61,847 bases of DNA from an uncultured Pirellulaceae bacterium (GCA_905480545.1 CAJQQR010000127.1:1-61847), one strand, 5' to 3'. Positions 35,074 through 45,388 are shown, counted from the first letter of the stretch. The notes: generated by a model from the sequence alone, not told the origin. A program made the numbers and translations.

Positions 35074-35658
35074 ATGAATCCATCGAACGAGGCAATCAAC
35101 TCGATTTTCAAGAGTTTCAATCAGATCATCTGGATTGTCACTTCATCATATGAGAATCAACGCGGCGGACTGACTGCGACCTGGGTGCATCAAGCATCCA
35201 TCGATATAGAAAATCCAATCGTCAACATCGGCCTGGCGCCCAACCACCACACTTGCGAACTTGTTTCACAATCTAAACGGGTTGGATTGCATTTACTTCG
35301 TCCTGACCAAGCGGAGGTTGCCTATCAATTTGCGAAACCTAGCGGGCGAGACTTTGACAAGTTTGACGGCATTGACGTGCTAGAAACCGAGCCTCCGCTG
35401 CTGACCGATTGCCACACCAGTTTTAAATGCGACGTATTTTCAAGAACGGACGCTGGAGACCGAATCTATTTTTTAGCCGACATAATCGACTTCAAACAAA
35501 ATTCAGTCGGGCCGACGATGAAAGAAAGTGACTTCTTTTCGCAATGCAGTTACGAACAAATCGCCCAACTTAAATCTGATTTATCGACGGACGTTGCGAT
35601 TCAGCGTCCACTGCTACGCTCGTTTAGACAACACAAATCCGAAACGGACGATTCTTAA
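35074..35658 (+). CDS. Flavin reductase-like domain protein
   Basis: About 194 residues from ATG 35074. The N-terminal half matches the FMN-binding split barrel of flavin reductases: IIWIVTSSYENQRGGLTATW (the GG-L-A-W strand pair), then IVNIGLAPNHHTCELV and RVGLHLLRPDQAEVAYQF. Such proteins use NAD(P)H to reduce FMN for a partner oxygenase, or simply bind flavin. The C-terminal part (CDVFSRTDAGDRIYFLADII) completes the barrel. The longer frame to a GTG at 34990 has no protein character. No partner oxygenase is nearby. Confidence 0.75.
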   Translation: MNPSNEAINSIFKSFNQIIWIVTSSYENQRGGLTATWVHQASIDIENPIVNIGLAPNHHTCELVSQSKRVGLHLLRPDQAEVAYQFAKPSGRDFDKFDGIDVLETEPPLLTDCHTSFKCDVFSRTDAGDRIYFLADIIDFKQNSVGPTMKESDFFSQCSYEQIAQLKSDLSTDVAIQRPLLRSFRQHKSETDDS

Positions 35659-35821
35659 ATCAAACCATTATGAAACCGGATCCCAGGGTGCCGAATGACT
35701 CGTTCACCACCTACAAAATTGGCGGGCGTGACTTTAACGGAACAGGTTGGCAATAAAAGTTATACTTCGATCGACTTGAAATGGCTCACGCCCCAAAACC
35801 AACTGCTGCATACCTCCTGCT

Positions 35822-37756
35822 ATGATGAAGAATAAATATATATTGCTGCTCTTTTTTGCCCTTTCGGTTTCCACAATCCACGCCCAAAACTCGGAAAACT
35901 CTGATGATGAAGCGGCACGAACATGGTCTGACAAAACAGGGAAGTTCAAAGTAAAAGCCAAACTGCTCTCCAATGCCGAAGGCAAGATCAAACTGTTGAA
36001 GGAGGACGGTCTTGTCATCACTGTTCCAATCGATCGTTTGAGTGAAGCCGATCAGAAATTCTTAAATGAGAAGGACAATCCGTTTTCCGGCGGAGAGCCG
36101 TTAAAAAACGACATGACGGAAATGGATCGTAAAACGGAGAAAGGCGAGACCGCTGCATCGGCATCACTTTCGAAGGACGCAAACGTCCTCGAATTGCCAT
36201 CCGATGGCAAAGAACTCTTTGTCGACAGCGTTGACGAGGCGGGAATCCTTCCTGCCGACCCTCTTCCCTATGAGCTCAAACCGGTGGAATTTGTGCGTTC
36301 ATTGGAAAAGACAGATGCTTACTGCAGAACATCATTTCCGATGTTGGCAAATCCGAAAGAACCGTCCTTTTTAGTTTCGATTCATCGTGTGGGGAATGCG
36401 GCCTCTCAGGAGAGTTTTGGCAAAATCTTTCTGGTCAACAAAGCCGAAACGCAGCCAAATGCGGTACTCGACATTGATCAATCCATTGCTTTGTTAGACC
36501 ACCACATCGAATCCGGACGAACGCTCGCAGCATTAGGCGTTGACAGCCCATCGTCGCGTGGCGGGGACCTGGTTTTATTTGACAAAATGGTGAGCGGTGC
36601 GCCAAAACTGATCGCCAGATGGCATTGCCCCGGCTGGGACAAGCGTGGCTTTAAACCAAAATACGAATTTGCGAGACTACTATCCGAATCCAAAGCGTTG
36701 GTTCGTGTCGACAACATGATCTATTTGTGGGATCTGGTCCAAGGCAAGCTGATATTCAAAATCAAACCAAAATACAGCGGCGGAAAAATCCAGGTCAGCT
36801 GCAATGGCAGGTATTTGGTGATTCCCGACCGTAAGACATGCATGTTTATCGGTCTGCAAGAAGGAAAGGTCCTGGGGACGATTCCATCCAACGGAAAGCT
36901 GGTACCAGAAATCCATTTTTCCCCCGATGGCAAACAAATCGCGATGGTAGCCGGGAACGAATTCTCGGTATGGGACTTTACCAAAGGCGCGTCGCGTGCG
37001 TCGGTGAACCTCGGCCACCCGAATGGAAAATTTGTCGGTTGGATGGGCAACAATCGTTTGCTGACGCAGTTGAACGGCTTGATTGATGTCGACCTGCGAA
37101 TCTCACTCTGGGGATATTCATTGCCGTCAAACAATCAATCGCTAACGATGAGCACTCATGTTGCAACGATACAACGATCGACCAGGCTGACAACTTTGAT
37201 TTGCATCCCGATACCACATGCGCCGGCAAAAACTGCAATTGAGAAACTAGTTGCCAACAATAGTGGATTCCTAGTCGTCACCCCAGATTCAAACGTTGCA
37301 CTTGAAATCAATGCTCCGAACAGCATCGACAAGCCTGAAATCCGAAAGAAGCTTGAAGAGGCTATCGACGAGACGGGCTGGACGCTCAAACCTAGCGCTG
37401 ACGTGATTGTCAAAATCGACATTGAACAGGGTGAACGTCAGAAAATGTTTTTTCGTTCTTCTGGCTTTATGTTCGGAGCTGCCGAAGAAGTCACGATGCG
37501 ACCGTTCAAAGTTCAAACGCAAATCCAAAAAAATGGTAAAACCATTTGGGAACGCCCGCGGGAAAACATGATCCCCGGTGTTATTTTCCTGAAACGCGGG
37601 CAAAAGTTACGAGAGGTCTTAAAAACCTACGAAAAAGGGAACCCGAGTTACTTTGATAGGTTCAACCTGCCGCCACGAATCGTACGTCCCGACATCGCGG
37701 ATAAACTTGGCAAAAGCTACATTTCTGACAACGTGTGGAAAGAACTAACAAGGTAA
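35822..37756 (+). CDS. Secreted SHD1-domain protein with a propeller-like region
   Basis: A 644-residue precursor. Signal peptide (LLLFFALSVSTIHAQ) at 1-22. Residues ~33-85 are an SHD1 (SLA1 homology 1) domain: ARTWSDKTGKFKVKAKLL, then GKIKLLKEDG and VPIDRLSEADQKFL, the usual W-D-x-G-F/K-A-L order and its closing L-x-x-x-D-x-x-F. SHD1 domains are frequent in planctomycetes and bind unknown peptides or polymers. Residues ~150-420 look like WD40/propeller strands (ISLWGYS, FSPDGKQIAMVAGNEFSVWD). The last ~200 residues form a mixed domain unknown to me. Start ATG 35822 or 35825. It is a single gene. Confidence 0.75.
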   Translation: MMKNKYILLLFFALSVSTIHAQNSENSDDEAARTWSDKTGKFKVKAKLLSNAEGKIKLLKEDGLVITVPIDRLSEADQKFLNEKDNPFSGGEPLKNDMTEMDRKTEKGETAASASLSKDANVLELPSDGKELFVDSVDEAGILPADPLPYELKPVEFVRSLEKTDAYCRTSFPMLANPKEPSFLVSIHRVGNAASQESFGKIFLVNKAETQPNAVLDIDQSIALLDHHIESGRTLAALGVDSPSSRGGDLVLFDKMVSGAPKLIARWHCPGWDKRGFKPKYEFARLLSESKALVRVDNMIYLWDLVQGKLIFKIKPKYSGGKIQVSCNGRYLVIPDRKTCMFIGLQEGKVLGTIPSNGKLVPEIHFSPDGKQIAMVAGNEFSVWDFTKGASRASVNLGHPNGKFVGWMGNNRLLTQLNGLIDVDLRISLWGYSLPSNNQSLTMSTHVATIQRSTRLTTLICIPIPHAPAKTAIEKLVANNSGFLVVTPDSNVALEINAPNSIDKPEIRKKLEEAIDETGWTLKPSADVIVKIDIEQGERQKMFFRSSGFMFGAAEEVTMRPFKVQTQIQKNGKTIWERPRENMIPGVIFLKRGQKLREVLKTYEKGNPSYFDRFNLPPRIVRPDIADKLGKSYISDNVWKELTR

Positions 37757-37925
37757 ATTTCACAACGACGAAAACTAGCCATGGCTTAATCCATGAAGAA
37801 TCATGAATGTGTTCAGAAAACCTTGATGTGGCGATCGCTTTATGGCGGAAAGAACCGAGGAACTCTACATGCCTCGTGAATTCCCGTTGCGCCGTAAGGA
37901 GCAAAACAGCTGCCATCAAAACCGG

Positions 37926-37953
37926 CGCATCAAAAAGGACGCATCAAAAAGGA
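37926..37953 (+). repeat. 14-bp tandem duplication
   Basis: CGCATCAAAAAGGA occurs twice in a row, in the spacer between the convergent stops at 37756 and 38014. No terminator hairpin is evident in the spacer. Confidence 0.85.
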
Positions 37954-38013
37954 ACGGTGTGATGAAACAAGCCACGCTGGACCGCGTGTTCTGGATCACG
38001 ATGATGAATCGAC

Positions 38014-40059
38014 CTATTCTTTGACGCTCCAGTTTTCATCAAAGAAATCAGCCGCTTTGGGAATTCCAGCAAACCGATAGATCGACTCATTCGGTTCAGG
38101 TTTGCTGAGGATATCCACAATCGCCCAGTCGGGAAGCATTGGAACTTGGCGAGCATTATTGAGGTATGCATATTCACGGTAGGTGAATCCACTATTAATG
38201 ACGATGTATTTTTCTGGATTCAATGGATTGGGATAAATCATGATGGGTGCGTGATCCTTGGCGGAAAACGATTTGGAACCGACTTTAACGCTGCCCGCCG
38301 TCCAAGCTAACGGAAGCTCGTTCAAGATCTTCTTGATGATTGCGTTCGATTTGGGATCACCCCACAAAATCAAATTGTGCTTTGCGATATCGGTTGCTGT
38401 AATGTCGATGTCGTTTTTGATTCGAGCATGGCCGCGGAAATGTTGTCGCCACTGCGCAATCGCACGTAACTGCTCGGACTTCGTCCATTTTCCAACGGCT
38501 TCATTTATCGCTGCACCTGTGGGAAGGACCATCAAGAAGCTGCTCATCAATGCATCGTCAATCGGCCCCTGCAAACCATGCTTTTTCACCAAACCATTAT
38601 TTTCCTTTTGCCCGGGAACCCACCGATCACCCGATCGATGGACACTGTATTTCCATGAGCGATCCGAGAGTGCGTGGGGAGCTTGGATTTGTTGACCATC
38701 AATCCGGACTGTGACAGGACGCGTTAAATCAAAAGGCGCAAACCCCGGATTCATTTCGAAAGTCATGGCGGTAACCCCGCCTGATTTAACCGAGACCACA
38801 TTCTCTTTTACTTTCGCCTCAACACGAGACGGCTCCCAATGCTGTTCAAGAGAATCAACGGTCAACCAATACTGACGGTTATACTTCAACGTGTGAGTCA
38901 ATTTCCGAACCGTCGTAGGAAACACTTCATTTCCAGCCTTCGCCAAGCTCCCCATGCGAGACTCGATTATTTTTTGCGAGGCCGCATCGATACGATGTCC
39001 CATCTTGGGTCCAATAACATGGACAAGCGAAATCCCCTCTTTCGCAAGCGCCTTTTCCATGACATCCGCCGCTTGCTTTTGAATATCATTTTCCCCACTA
39101 TAAGCAATCGTTGGTGCATGAAAAAGATTCAAGACGTTATCATCGGCATCGTACCAGCGCCACAGTTTTTCCTCCCAATCGTAAGGCTTCAATTTCTCTT
39201 TTTGAAATGACTTCAGAAATTCTGGCGTCTCAGAAAAACCAGCTCCGGGGTTCGCTGCAAACCAGCGATCAGAATACAAGGTTGCAAACTGCCAGCAGGC
39301 AGCCCCTCCCATTGAAAAACCTCGAACACTGACCCGATCATCGTCGATCCGGTACTGCGACCGCACATGTTCGATCGCCTCCAAAACATCCACCTCACCG
39401 GCAAATTTGAAAGCATTGCTATATCGGCCATAGGGATGAAGTACGATCGTATCTTTCGGCTGATAATAGCCGGCGTTTTTCGTTCTTTGATCGATAAAGT
39501 TCGTTTCGCTCAGCGTTTCACCACGACCATGAAACCAAACGTCAAGACGAAATTCCTTCTCACCGCCATGCCTGTAATTCTCAGGAATCACCAACCCATA
39601 AGGCTGAACCGTTCCATCCAGTTTCGAACGAAACCCTCGAACGACCAAACCGGTTTGCATTTGCCAAGGTGTCAACAATCCGATCGCTCGTTGCTTGCCT
39701 GTTTCGAGCAATTCAAATGCTTTTTTTACATCTTTCTGAGTAAAAAATTCTTGATGCTCCAAATTATCTTTAACAGCTCGATAATAAACTTCGATGTCCG
39801 GAATCAACAATTTCTTTTCATGTGCCGATTGACTGAGCTTATCGAGAAGTGATTTCAATTCCGACAAGCCAGTTTTTAAAGCTGTTTCATCCGCATCGGA
39901 TACGACAATTCCAAGCCGAGGAACACGACGAACTTTCGTTGGATCGTTGTCGCCCTCTCCGTCCGCCCAGGCGATATGGCAATGCAACAATAACAGCAAA
40001 ACCATTTGGAAAAAATGGCTTGAAAACCGTTGTGAACAACGTTGTGAAAAACGATCCAT
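38014..40059 (-). CDS. Secreted alpha/beta hydrolase, prolyl-oligopeptidase/esterase-like
   Basis: A 681-residue precursor with a signal peptide (MVLLLLLHCHIAWADG). After a helical segment (about 50-130) a catalytic domain follows: DVWFHGRGE, then the nucleophile GFSMGGAACWQ with Ser 249, Asp in AYSGENDIQKQ and His in GPKMGHRID, giving a complete Ser-Asp-His triad in order. The C-terminal ~250 residues (from about 430) hold small beta segments and a segment KYIVINSGFTYREYAYLN that recurs in other planctomycete hydrolases of this type. Possible activities are peptide, carbohydrate-ester or polyester cleavage; I cannot choose. The product is probably periplasmic or extracellular. Confidence 0.78.
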   Translation of the reverse strand: MDRFSQRCSQRFSSHFFQMVLLLLLHCHIAWADGEGDNDPTKVRRVPRLGIVVSDADETALKTGLSELKSLLDKLSQSAHEKKLLIPDIEVYYRAVKDNLEHQEFFTQKDVKKAFELLETGKQRAIGLLTPWQMQTGLVVRGFRSKLDGTVQPYGLVIPENYRHGGEKEFRLDVWFHGRGETLSETNFIDQRTKNAGYYQPKDTIVLHPYGRYSNAFKFAGEVDVLEAIEHVRSQYRIDDDRVSVRGFSMGGAACWQFATLYSDRWFAANPGAGFSETPEFLKSFQKEKLKPYDWEEKLWRWYDADDNVLNLFHAPTIAYSGENDIQKQAADVMEKALAKEGISLVHVIGPKMGHRIDAASQKIIESRMGSLAKAGNEVFPTTVRKLTHTLKYNRQYWLTVDSLEQHWEPSRVEAKVKENVVSVKSGGVTAMTFEMNPGFAPFDLTRPVTVRIDGQQIQAPHALSDRSWKYSVHRSGDRWVPGQKENNGLVKKHGLQGPIDDALMSSFLMVLPTGAAINEAVGKWTKSEQLRAIAQWRQHFRGHARIKNDIDITATDIAKHNLILWGDPKSNAIIKKILNELPLAWTAGSVKVGSKSFSAKDHAPIMIYPNPLNPEKYIVINSGFTYREYAYLNNARQVPMLPDWAIVDILSKPEPNESIYRFAGIPKAADFFDENWSVKE

Positions 40060-40174
40060 AGTCGGTTCCTGTGAGCTTTCATGGGTCTACCAGCGCAACG
40101 CCTCCATGAAAAACAAATTGAAATACGCCGGTCCGCTTATTTTAGCAGCAAAAATCAGGACGAAGGAAGCGGAA

Positions 40175-41257
40175 CTATTCCTGACCGAAACTTTCGGGAA
40201 ACAGGGCATCCACGTATGTATCTACGTTGAACAATGCAATGTCGTCTTCTTTTTCGCCGAGACCAATGTATTTGACCGGCAAATCAAATTCCTGTCGAAT
40301 CGGAATCGCAACGCCACCCTTGGCGGTACCGTCCAATTTTGCCAGTACGATTCCGGTACAACCAGCGGCTGCACTAAATCCTTTGGCTTGACTGATTGCA
40401 TTTTGGCCGGCGGTCGCATCAAGCACTAAGAGCACCTCATGAGGAGCTTCCGGAACGACCTTTTGCATCACATTTCGGATTTTGGAAAGTTGATCCATCA
40501 GATTGGTTTGCGTTTGCAGCCGTCCCGCCGTATCAACAATGCAAATGTCTGCATTGGATTTAACCGCGGCTTCCACGGCACGGTACGAAACGCTTGCGGG
40601 ATCTCCCCCCTGACTTCCCATGACGATTTCTGCCCCTAGGCGGTTCGCCCAAACGTTTAACTGCTCAACTGCGGCGGCGCGAAATGTATCGCCAGCACCA
40701 AGGACAACCTTTTTGCCATCCTTGATAAACATGTTTGTCAGCTTTGCAATTGACGTTGTCTTTCCGGCACCATTCACTCCGCAAACCATTACGATCGTCG
40801 GCCCAGATTCCGCATACTCAATCGGGCGTTCGGGTTGATCCATGATTTCACGGATTGTTGTTTTGGCCGTTGCGATAAAGTCCGCCATGTAGACTTTTCG
40901 ACCGCGAAATTGGCTCTTGATTTCGTCGCGAATTTTCGATGCAGGCCCGGCTCCCATATCTGTCTTGATCAAGATGGCGAATAATTCTTTGAGAAAATCG
41001 TCATCGACCAATCTTCCTTCGTTTTTCAGAAGATCACGGACGTCGGTGTTAAGAACACTGTACGTTTTAACCAGTGCCTGTTTGAAACGGCCGAAGAAGC
41101 CTTTCTTTTCCGCAGTCGGATCCGCTGGGGATGCATCGCTGCTTCCACCGTCTCCAGCAGGCGAATCAGATTCTCCATCTTCAGGATTCGACGAATCGGA
41201 TTCAGACGTTTCTGCCAATTCGTTTTTTTTCTTTCCACCAAAAAGATTCCAAGCCAT
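40175..41257 (-). CDS. ftsY: Signal recognition particle receptor FtsY
   Basis: A 360-residue protein. A short acidic, Ser/Asp-rich N-terminal A region (residues 1-45; no membrane helix) is followed by the N domain (RFKQALVKTYSVLNTDVRDLL) and the SRP GTPase G domain: MVCGVNGAGKTTSIAKL (P-loop), DTFRAAAVEQL, VDTAGRLQTQTNLMDQL (G3), TAGQNAISQAKGF, LAKLDGTAKGG (TKLD-like G4) and the ending DDIALFNVDTYVDALF. It docks ribosome-SRP complexes at the membrane. The acidic N-terminus is of the expected type, if shorter than in E. coli. It is the last gene of the minus-strand housekeeping block coaE, rho, ribH, nusB, ftsY. Confidence 0.96.
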   Translation of the reverse strand: MAWNLFGGKKKNELAETSESDSSNPEDGESDSPAGDGGSSDASPADPTAEKKGFFGRFKQALVKTYSVLNTDVRDLLKNEGRLVDDDFLKELFAILIKTDMGAGPASKIRDEIKSQFRGRKVYMADFIATAKTTIREIMDQPERPIEYAESGPTIVMVCGVNGAGKTTSIAKLTNMFIKDGKKVVLGAGDTFRAAAVEQLNVWANRLGAEIVMGSQGGDPASVSYRAVEAAVKSNADICIVDTAGRLQTQTNLMDQLSKIRNVMQKVVPEAPHEVLLVLDATAGQNAISQAKGFSAAAGCTGIVLAKLDGTAKGGVAIPIRQEFDLPVKYIGLGEKEDDIALFNVDTYVDALFPESFGQE

Positions 41258-41329
41258 TACGTTTAGTCGCTACTGCAAAAGTGTGATTTTGAAAGTTTGT
41301 CAGATCCGATTCCATCAAGATCATAATTA

Positions 41330-41908
41330 CTACGATACCAATTTATCAGCGTCGTTTTTGCTTTCTAAGTTATCGCTATCCGCACCATCCACTTCAGGTT
41401 CGATCGGTCCGGTCGACGGTTTCAATTCGGAATGGGGAATTGAATCCTGCAATCCTGATGGAGTATTTTCTTCTTTCGAAGTTGCCATAGCCTGTTTTGC
41501 CAATCTTAACTGCTTTTTAATCAAGCGGTCGAGGATGCCGTTGATGAATTGCGAAGACTGCTCATCTCCATAACGTTTGGCGATCTCAATGGCTTCATTG
41601 ATCGCAACCGGCGCTGGCGTATCATGAAATAGAATTTCGTACGCACCTAAACGCAATACATTCCGATCCGTTGCGGCCATGCGACTGATTTTCCAATTGT
41701 CGGTTGCCGCATCGAGCTCTCGGTCGATTTCTTTTGACTTCGCTCTGACACCGTCCAGTAGCGATTTTGCAAAATCGCGAATGTTCCCCGCGTTATGCAA
41801 ACGACCACGGATAAACGCCATGTCCTCATCTCGAGAGCGTCCTCGATTCAGATCATCTTGATAAAGCAATTGCAAGACGATTTCTCTTGCGCGTGTTCGA
41901 AGTGACAT
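41330..41908 (-). CDS. nusB: Transcription antitermination factor NusB
   Basis: A 192-residue protein. The core (1-140) is NusB: SLRTRAREIVLQLLYQDDLN at the N-terminus, then LLDGVRAKSKEIDRELDAA, NWKISRMAATDRNVLRLGAYEIL (the conserved W-x-x-x-R-x-x-x-x-D-R segment) and AINEAIEIAKRYGDEQSSQFINGILDRL. With NusE/S10 it binds boxA RNA and supports antitermination of rRNA operons. A C-terminal extension of about 50 acidic, Ser/Asp-rich residues (140-192) is beyond the normal ~140 length and likely disordered. It is between ribH and ftsY, with a 60-base gap to ribH. Confidence 0.95.
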   Translation of the reverse strand: MSLRTRAREIVLQLLYQDDLNRGRSRDEDMAFIRGRLHNAGNIRDFAKSLLDGVRAKSKEIDRELDAATDNWKISRMAATDRNVLRLGAYEILFHDTPAPVAINEAIEIAKRYGDEQSSQFINGILDRLIKKQLRLAKQAMATSKEENTPSGLQDSIPHSELKPSTGPIEPEVDGADSDNLESKNDADKLVS

Positions 41909-41927
41909 TTTTGCTGCTTAGGTTTTG

Positions 41928-41961
41928 TTGCTTGAATTTGCCAGTTGCTTGAATTCGTCCG
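41928..41961 (+). repeat. 17-bp imperfect tandem duplication
   Basis: GTTGCTTGAATTTGCCA is followed by GTTGCTTGAATTCGTCC: identical for the first 12 bases and again at two of the last five. It fills the nusB-ribH spacer. Confidence 0.6.
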
Positions 41962-41968
41962 CGTAAGT

Positions 41969-42442
41969 TTAAATCTGCTTGAGCAGCCCAACCATTTCCA
42001 ATGCTGCTTCCGCGCATTCGATGCCTTTGTTCCCCACGTTTCCGCCGGCGCGATGAATCGCTTGCTCCATGTTGTTGCATGTAAGCAATCCGAACGAAAC
42101 AGGAATCCCGAATTGTAGCGAAATATTCCCGAGCGAGAGGCTAACTTGCTGATTGATATATTGATCATGAGTGGTCTCGCCGCGAATCACAGCCCCCAAG
42201 CAAATGACTGCTGCATACTTTTTGGATTCAGCTGCTTTCTGGCAGGCTATGGACAGCTCCCACGCTCCAGGAACTCGAAACACATCCATATTCTCGGGTT
42301 TTACACCATGGGATTCGAGCGATTCAATCGCTCCGACCAGTAGTTTTTCGGTGATATTCGAGTTGTAACGTGAAACGATGATCGCAAACCGATCTTCGTT
42401 CGCTGCTTCTAAACCACCACTAAATTCGTTTGCCAATTTCAT
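41969..42442 (-). CDS. ribH: 6,7-dimethyl-8-ribityllumazine synthase
   Basis: A 157-residue enzyme, normal length. It joins 5-amino-6-ribitylamino-uracil and 3,4-dihydroxybutanone 4-phosphate in riboflavin synthesis. Conserved pieces: AIIVSRYNSNITEKLL, VFRVPGAWELSIACQK (substrate loop), ICLGAVIRGETTHDQYI with the catalytic His, and IPVSFGLLTCNNMEQAIHRAGG. It assembles as pentamers or capsids. Genes for the other riboflavin steps are absent from the window. It lies between rho and nusB; a ribH-nusB neighbourhood is common in bacteria. Confidence 0.96.
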   Translation of the reverse strand: MKLANEFSGGLEAANEDRFAIIVSRYNSNITEKLLVGAIESLESHGVKPENMDVFRVPGAWELSIACQKAAESKKYAAVICLGAVIRGETTHDQYINQQVSLSLGNISLQFGIPVSFGLLTCNNMEQAIHRAGGNVGNKGIECAEAALEMVGLLKQI

Positions 42443-42538
42443 CTCGATTGTAATGCGTTAAGTTTCGTTGAGTGCTAACTCTGGTTTTAACAAGCGTGTT
42501 TTGCTCGCTGGCGTTTCAATGATTCACTAAGCATCGAT

Positions 42539-43999
42539 CTACGGGTCCATGTCAATTTCCGACAAGAATTCTGAATTTGATTTTGATTTTCGTAGCTTGC
42601 CAACCAGCAGGTCCATCGCATTCGCGGGAGAATGATCATGTAATGCTCTGCGCAACAAACAGATACCGTCAAATTCGTCCTCATCCATGAGCTTTTCCTC
42701 ACGGCGTGTACCACTCTTGTTGATGTCAATCGCCGGATAAATCCTTTTTTCGGCCAGCGTTCTGTCCAACACAATTTCCATGTTACCGGTCCCTTTAAAT
42801 TCTTCGAAAATGATGTCGTCCATTCTGCTGCCGGTTTCGACTAAAGCGGTTGCCAAAATGGTTAACGAACCACCTTCTTCAATTTTTCGTGCAGACCCGA
42901 AGAACGCTTTCGGATTTTGTAGCGCATTGGCATCCAGACCGCCGCTCATCGTCCGACCCGATTTCGAACATTCTGTATTCCATGCTCGCGCGAGTCGCGT
43001 GATCGAATCCAAAAAAATCACTACATCTCGGCCGGATTCCACCATTCGTTTTGCTTTTTCGAGAACCATCTCGGAGACCGCAATATGGCGTGAAGTGTGC
43101 TCATCAAAGGTCGAACTAACAACCTCGCAATTGCGACCTTTGACCTCACGTTCCATATCCGTTACTTCTTCCGGTCGCTCGTCAATCAGCAACATCATCA
43201 CGTATGCATCAGGAAAGTTTTCCAAAACTGCCAATGCCATCTTTTTAAGCAACACGGTCTTCCCTGCCCTGGGTGGACTGACGATCAATCCGCGCTGACC
43301 AAATCCGATCGGAGCGATAAGATCAATCACTCGCGTGCTCATTTCCTTCGGGCTATGCTCCATTTGAATCCGACGATCAGGATGGAGCGGTGTCAAATCC
43401 TCAAACATAACGCGGCGCGACATTTCAAGCGGATCGCGTTGATCAACGGTCTCGACCCGGAGTAGCGCGAAATACCGTTCGTTCTCTTTGGGTGGACGAA
43501 TCTGCCCAGAAACCGTTGTCCCCGTTTTCAGTGCAAACTTTCTGATTTGACTTGGAGAAACGTAGATGTCGTCGGGACAAGACATGTAATGATAGTCAGG
43601 GCTTCGAAGAAAGCCGAAACCATCGGGCAGAATCTCCAAGGTCCCCTCGCCCCGCATCAAGCCTTGGGACTTGAGTTGATGCTTGAGGATCTTGAATATC
43701 AGGTCCTGTTTCTTAAGTCCAACATAGTCCGAGAGCCCAATTCGTTCAGCCAAACTCGAAAGCTCAGCGAGTGATTGGTTCTGCAAATCACTCATGTTGA
43801 AATGTTGCTCAGACACGCCATTTACAGGAGACACCAGATTCGCTTTTGCCAATTCCTCAGCAAGGGAAGTCGGATCGCGATCCGCGTCCAACTCGTTTAG
43901 ACGTTTATCAACATCCGACTGAGAATCATCGTTCTCACTTTTTTTCTTCGGTCGCCGTCGATTTCCTCGCCCGTTCGGCCCGGAATCATTCGTACCCAT
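42539..43999 (-). CDS. rho: Transcription termination factor Rho
   Basis: A 486-residue helicase from ATG 43999; the frame stays open for 55 codons further up but that part is not Rho-like. A basic/acidic N-terminal tail (1-70; [10 protein letters not shown]) is followed by the Rho N domain ([26 protein letters not shown]), the RNA-binding CSD ([20 protein letters not shown]) and the ATPase: [13 protein letters not shown] (Walker A, ~241-253), [13 protein letters not shown] (catalytic Glu), [16 protein letters not shown] (Walker B/Q-loop) and [15 protein letters not shown]. It ends Rho-dependent transcripts. This locus, like much of the window, shows few intrinsic terminators, which fits reliance on Rho. 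Confidence 0.97.
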   Translation of the reverse strand: MGTNDSGPNGRGNRRRPKKKSENDDSQSDVDKRLNELDADRDPTSLAEELAKANLVSPVNGVSEQHFNMSDLQNQSLAELSSLAERIGLSDYVGLKKQDLIFKILKHQLKSQGLMRGEGTLEILPDGFGFLRSPDYHYMSCPDDIYVSPSQIRKFALKTGTTVSGQIRPPKENERYFALLRVETVDQRDPLEMSRRVMFEDLTPLHPDRRIQMEHSPKEMSTRVIDLIAPIGFGQRGLIVSPPRAGKTVLLKKMALAVLENFPDAYVMMLLIDERPEEVTDMEREVKGRNCEVVSSTFDEHTSRHIAVSEMVLEKAKRMVESGRDVVIFLDSITRLARAWNTECSKSGRTMSGGLDANALQNPKAFFGSARKIEEGGSLTILATALVETGSRMDDIIFEEFKGTGNMEIVLDRTLAEKRIYPAIDINKSGTRREEKLMDEDEFDGICLLRRALHDHSPANAMDLLVGKLRKSKSNSEFLSEIDMDP

Positions 44000-44242
44000 A
44001 ATGTACCCGCAATCACACTGAGGATAGTGTGAATCAAAAAAGGTGTGACAAATTGAAAAGGGATGGTGAAAAGTTTGTTTGGGAGGAAAAGGAATAGATG
44101 TCGCGCAGACAGACAAGTGAAAATATCGCGCATCATCAAACCTTCTATTCGACCAATGGTTCATCCGACCATGATCGAAAAACGTCGCGACGCATCAGCC
44201 CCAGAATTGAAGCCATCGGCCGAAACATCTCAACTCTCTCTA
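44000..44242. other. rho-coaE spacer
   Basis: About 240 bases between the coaE stop and the rho start, both minus strand. It is long enough for a rho leader. I see no hairpin plus T-run that would mark attenuation, and no clear -35/-10 pair. Confidence 0.4.
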
Positions 44243-44854
44243 TCATTTATTTTCGACTGATATTAACTGTGCCCAGAGTTGAGCAATTTGTTCGTGCAGT
44301 CCTCTTTTGGATCCGCCGTTCATCAGGATCCAATCGGATTTTGCACGTTTAATTTCAATCGAAACTTGTGAAGCTTCACGTTTGGCAAATTCAAGTTCTG
44401 ACCACCCACGTTCAGTTGCTCGCCGGCAACGATCCGCTTCGCTAGATTCTACAAATACAATTTGATCACAGAAATCATTCCAACCAGCCTTAAACATCAC
44501 CGGCGCATCCAATATCGCCGCAGGAAAATCACCTGACAACTCAAGCTTCTCAACCTGGCCCTCGAGGATTTTTCGTATTAAGGGATGTGTGATCTTCTCC
44601 AACTTAGAGAGTTCTGCCTCACCATCGGTAGGATGAAAGACAATCTCGCCAAGCTTTCGCCTATCGACCGAACCGTCAGTTCGAAAAACAGAGTCACCCC
44701 AGTTTGTTCGAATTTGGCGTTGGACGTCAGGCAAATCTAAAACCTGATGTCCCGTTCGATCTGCATCAAGAACAAATGCACCTAATTCCTTAAAAGACGC
44801 CGATACAAAACTTTTACCAGACGCAATTCCGCCAACGACTCCAATGATAAGCAT
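44243..44854 (-). CDS. coaE: Dephospho-CoA kinase
   Basis: A 203-residue kinase, normal length. It phosphorylates the 3'-hydroxyl of dephospho-CoA in the final step of CoA synthesis. The P-loop is GVVGGIASGKSFVSA; next come FVLDADRTGHQVL (the D-A-D/x-x-H motif), LEKITHPLIRKIL (the H-P-x-I/V segment) and AAILDAPVMFKAGW. It is the first gene of the minus-strand housekeeping run. The 5' spacer of 534 bases separates it from a divergent gene at 45389. Confidence 0.94.
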   Translation of the reverse strand: MLIIGVVGGIASGKSFVSASFKELGAFVLDADRTGHQVLDLPDVQRQIRTNWGDSVFRTDGSVDRRKLGEIVFHPTDGEAELSKLEKITHPLIRKILEGQVEKLELSGDFPAAILDAPVMFKAGWNDFCDQIVFVESSEADRCRRATERGWSELEFAKREASQVSIEIKRAKSDWILMNGGSKRGLHEQIAQLWAQLISVENK

Positions 44855-45388
44855 TTAATCAGTGTTCGTTGCGATTTGGACGAATGCCAAATCAAGGAGA
44901 GAAGAGCTCAAAATGCTCGTTTATTCTATATTGAATTGCTGAAACGAAAAGGCACTTTTCAGTTTCTTTCCGCCAACGAAACCAGCAATCGTCATTGCCC
45001 ATAACTTAAATGTCAATATTTCTACAATTACGTCGACTCCACCAAGCATCAAATGAACTGCGATGGAAACTCACACCATACGATTTTGCCGCGAAATAGC
45101 GTAAATCGACAGCGAAACATCGCAACCCAACAGGATCAAGCCGAAGAAATCCCGTTTAATCGCACCAATCGTTATCTTGAGCCTGACACCTAAAACAAAG
45201 TCCAAATGAGTTCGACAGAAGTTTGACACCGTTTTTAGTCGAATTTAAAATCGTTATTGCAGGCAAATTTTGTCAAAATGGATCGAGTGCGGTGAATTTT
45301 CCGCCATCATCCAATTTGCTTCAATTAACCTGATCTCTTCTAAGTACAAAACCCTCAATCGTGCGTTTTTGATTCGCAGGAGCAAAAA
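44855..45388. other. Divergent spacer of about 530 bases
   Basis: It separates coaE (minus) from the coiled-coil protein gene (plus). It holds the promoter at 45225-45253. No protein-like frame is seen. Confidence 0.6.
45225..45253 (+). promoter_or_regulatory. Sigma-70-type promoter for the gene at 45389
   Basis: TTGACA (45225-45230), a 17-base spacer, then TAAAAT (45248-45253). The -35 is perfect, the spacing ideal and the -10 five of six. It gives a leader of about 130 bases before GTG 45389. This is the clearest promoter in the window. Confidence 0.6.
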